This document shows positions 62,972 to 64,000 of a stretch of 64,000 nt of DNA, in pieces; position 1 is the stretch's first letter, and each line of letters starts with the position of its first letter. The notes beneath the pieces were generated by a model. The model was not told the DNA's origin, did no database searches, and worked only from the letters and a program-made list of their open reading frames with translations. Made by a program: the position numbers and the translations under genes. Source of the stretch: CBDBES01 sp965204465 (lineage in GTDB: Bacteria > Spirochaetota > Leptospiria > Turneriellales > CBDBES01); contig CBDBES010000002.1 of assembly GCA_965204465.1 (NCBI GenBank), positions 620,001-684,000 of the forward strand, written 5' to 3'.

Positions 62972-64000
62972 GTGTTTCTAAAAAACATAAATAAATTTTT
63001 TACTTTTAAGTCTTATTTTTCAGACAATACTCATCTGAAAATTATCTTTCTTATTTCTATCTTTGCCCATATTTTAAATGCGATCTATAGCGTTGGATTT
63101 TATCATCCGGATGAGCACTGGCAAATACTGGAATTTGCCAATCATAAGCTAGATCTATCCAAGCCATCTGATATTACCTGGGAATTTCATAAACAAATAA
63201 GACCAGGTATGCAGCCTTTTATAGTCTATCTTTTTACAAAAATAAGTAATTTTTTAGGCCTGGAAAACAGGATGCATATTATTATGCTTATGAGATTGAT
63301 CTCAGGTATGCTAGGTTTAAGCGTACTCTGGCTGCTTTTAAAACACTATGTCCAAAAAATAGAAGATAAAAATATTGCTATAACACTGATCGCATTTTCA
63401 ATCACCTTTTGGTTCATCCCTTTCTGTAATGTAAGAGTAAGTTCAGAAAATTGGTCTGCCATTGCCTTTTGGTACGGATTTTATATTGCAATAAAAAAAC
63501 CAAATAAAATTTCATCTATGTTTTGGGCGGGAATATTATTTGCCATTGCATTTCAATTTAGATATCAATCCGGATTTTTAATCCTTGGGTTCTATAGTTG
63601 GATATGGATAATCCAGAATAAATTTAAACTTTCACAATCTCTATTTATTTCTTTTTTTTCATTAACAGCGATGATCTTGTTAGCCACTCTATCTTTTGAT
63701 TATTGGCTATACGGAGAATTCGTGTTTGCCCCTTATAACTATGTATATTATAATATTGTCTTAGATATAGCTTCTCAATTTGGAGGAACTTCTTCCTTTT
63801 TTATTAGCTATCTTCTAAAATCGGCAGAGTCATTTTTATTACCCTTTGGAATCATTACATTGCTCTTGATCATGGTCTCTTTTTTCTACTTGTACAAGCA
63901 TCCTTTGGTATGGTCAATGGTACCTTTTATATTGATACACTTTATTCTACCGCATAAAGAATTTCGTTTTATGTTTCCCTTGGTCATTGGAATTCCAGCC
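62972..64000 (+). CDS. GT22 (Alg9/PIG-B-like) mannosyltransferase-like membrane protein, 3'-truncated by window edge
   Basis: An open frame of 343 codons from a GTG at 62972 continues past the window. Multiple hydrophobic segments. The first loop carries VGFYHPDEHWQILEFANHK, matching the HPDE(x)xQ/E-A motif of the GT22 family (DPM-dependent mannosyltransferases), and ITWEFHKQIRPG corresponds to the conserved W-E-x-x-x-x-R segment. Near the window end HKEFRFMFPLV matches the family's HKExRFxxP. The real donor and acceptor are unknown; a polyprenyl-phosphate-mannose donor is usual. The upstream stop at 62969 fixes the frame. Confidence 0.8.
   Translation, partial: MFLKNINKFFTFKSYFSDNTHLKIIFLISIFAHILNAIYSVGFYHPDEHWQILEFANHKLDLSKPSDITWEFHKQIRPGMQPFIVYLFTKISNFLGLENRMHIIMLMRLISGMLGLSVLWLLLKHYVQKIEDKNIAITLIAFSITFWFIPFCNVRVSSENWSAIAFWYGFYIAIKKPNKISSMFWAGILFAIAFQFRYQSGFLILGFYSWIWIIQNKFKLSQSLFISFFSLTAMILLATLSFDYWLYGEFVFAPYNYVYYNIVLDIASQFGGTSSFFISYLLKSAESFLLPFGIITLLLIMVSFFYLYKHPLVWSMVPFILIHFILPHKEFRFMFPLVIGIPA

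Overview
The window is AT-rich (roughly one third GC by eye) and looks like chromosome of a diderm, flagellated bacterium, most likely a spirochaete of the Leptospira-like side of the phylum. This placement is inference. The supporting gene content is: a hook operon (fliK-flgD-flgE); lptB for LPS export; outer-membrane and lipoprotein genes with loose lipoboxes; a PorV/UPF0164-type barrel; de novo tetrapyrrole synthesis (hemB, hemC); cobalamin-dependent metH; and the diaminopimelate pathway (dapF). Many genes start at TTG. No rRNA, tRNA or CRISPR array was recognised.

Layout. 0-12 kb: 3'-part of hemB, purH-lptB-rpoN on the plus strand, then prfA-rodA on the minus strand. An rnpA-yidD pair follows, coupled to an orphan histidine-kinase ATPase domain and an M14 peptidase, then PAP2 phosphatase and M16-like protein genes. 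12-15.5 kb: a frameshifted repetitive surface lipoprotein gene (Calx-beta-like plus GLUG repeats) with short inverted repeats on both sides. 15.5-23 kb: a dicarboxylate transporter and the minus-strand genes proA-nadD-ileS and hemC. 23-31 kb: flgE, flgD, fliK, a small lipoprotein and metH. 31-40 kb: a TM2 protein, an ArsS-type radical SAM enzyme with a LarC-like partner, a large orphan membrane protein, an XPB-N-terminal-like protein, rsmG, and a 0.9-kb island (IS3 remnant, DUF1697 gene, MITE-like repeat). 40-45 kb: suhB-thiL, rubrerythrin with an Fe-S oxidoreductase, and an M23 peptidase. 45-48 kb: a second surface lipoprotein gene, broken by a frameshift at a G7 tract and then cut by an IS1182-family element whose own transposase is frameshifted. 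48-56 kb: leuB, a dienelactone hydrolase lipoprotein, dapF-glyQ and clpC-rsmH. 56-64 kb: two small membrane proteins, a PorV-like barrel, a 1415-residue lipoprotein with five repeats fused to a GH89 alpha-N-acetylglucosaminidase domain, and the 5' part of a GT22 mannosyltransferase-like gene that runs off the window.

Most of the window is housekeeping: nucleotide, heme, NAD, proline, leucine, lysine/peptidoglycan, thiamine and methionine metabolism, translation and proteostasis. The accessory signal lies in three large modular surface lipoproteins at 12-15, 45-46 and 58.5-62.8 kb. They show repeat duplication, out-of-frame deletion, a homopolymer frameshift and IS insertion, which suggests a surface repertoire under active turnover. 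Other points of interest are a FlgE without cysteine (Ser at the spirochaete crosslinking position), an M16 homologue without its zinc motif, and the GH89 lipoprotein. I did not find a clearly new defence or conflict system.
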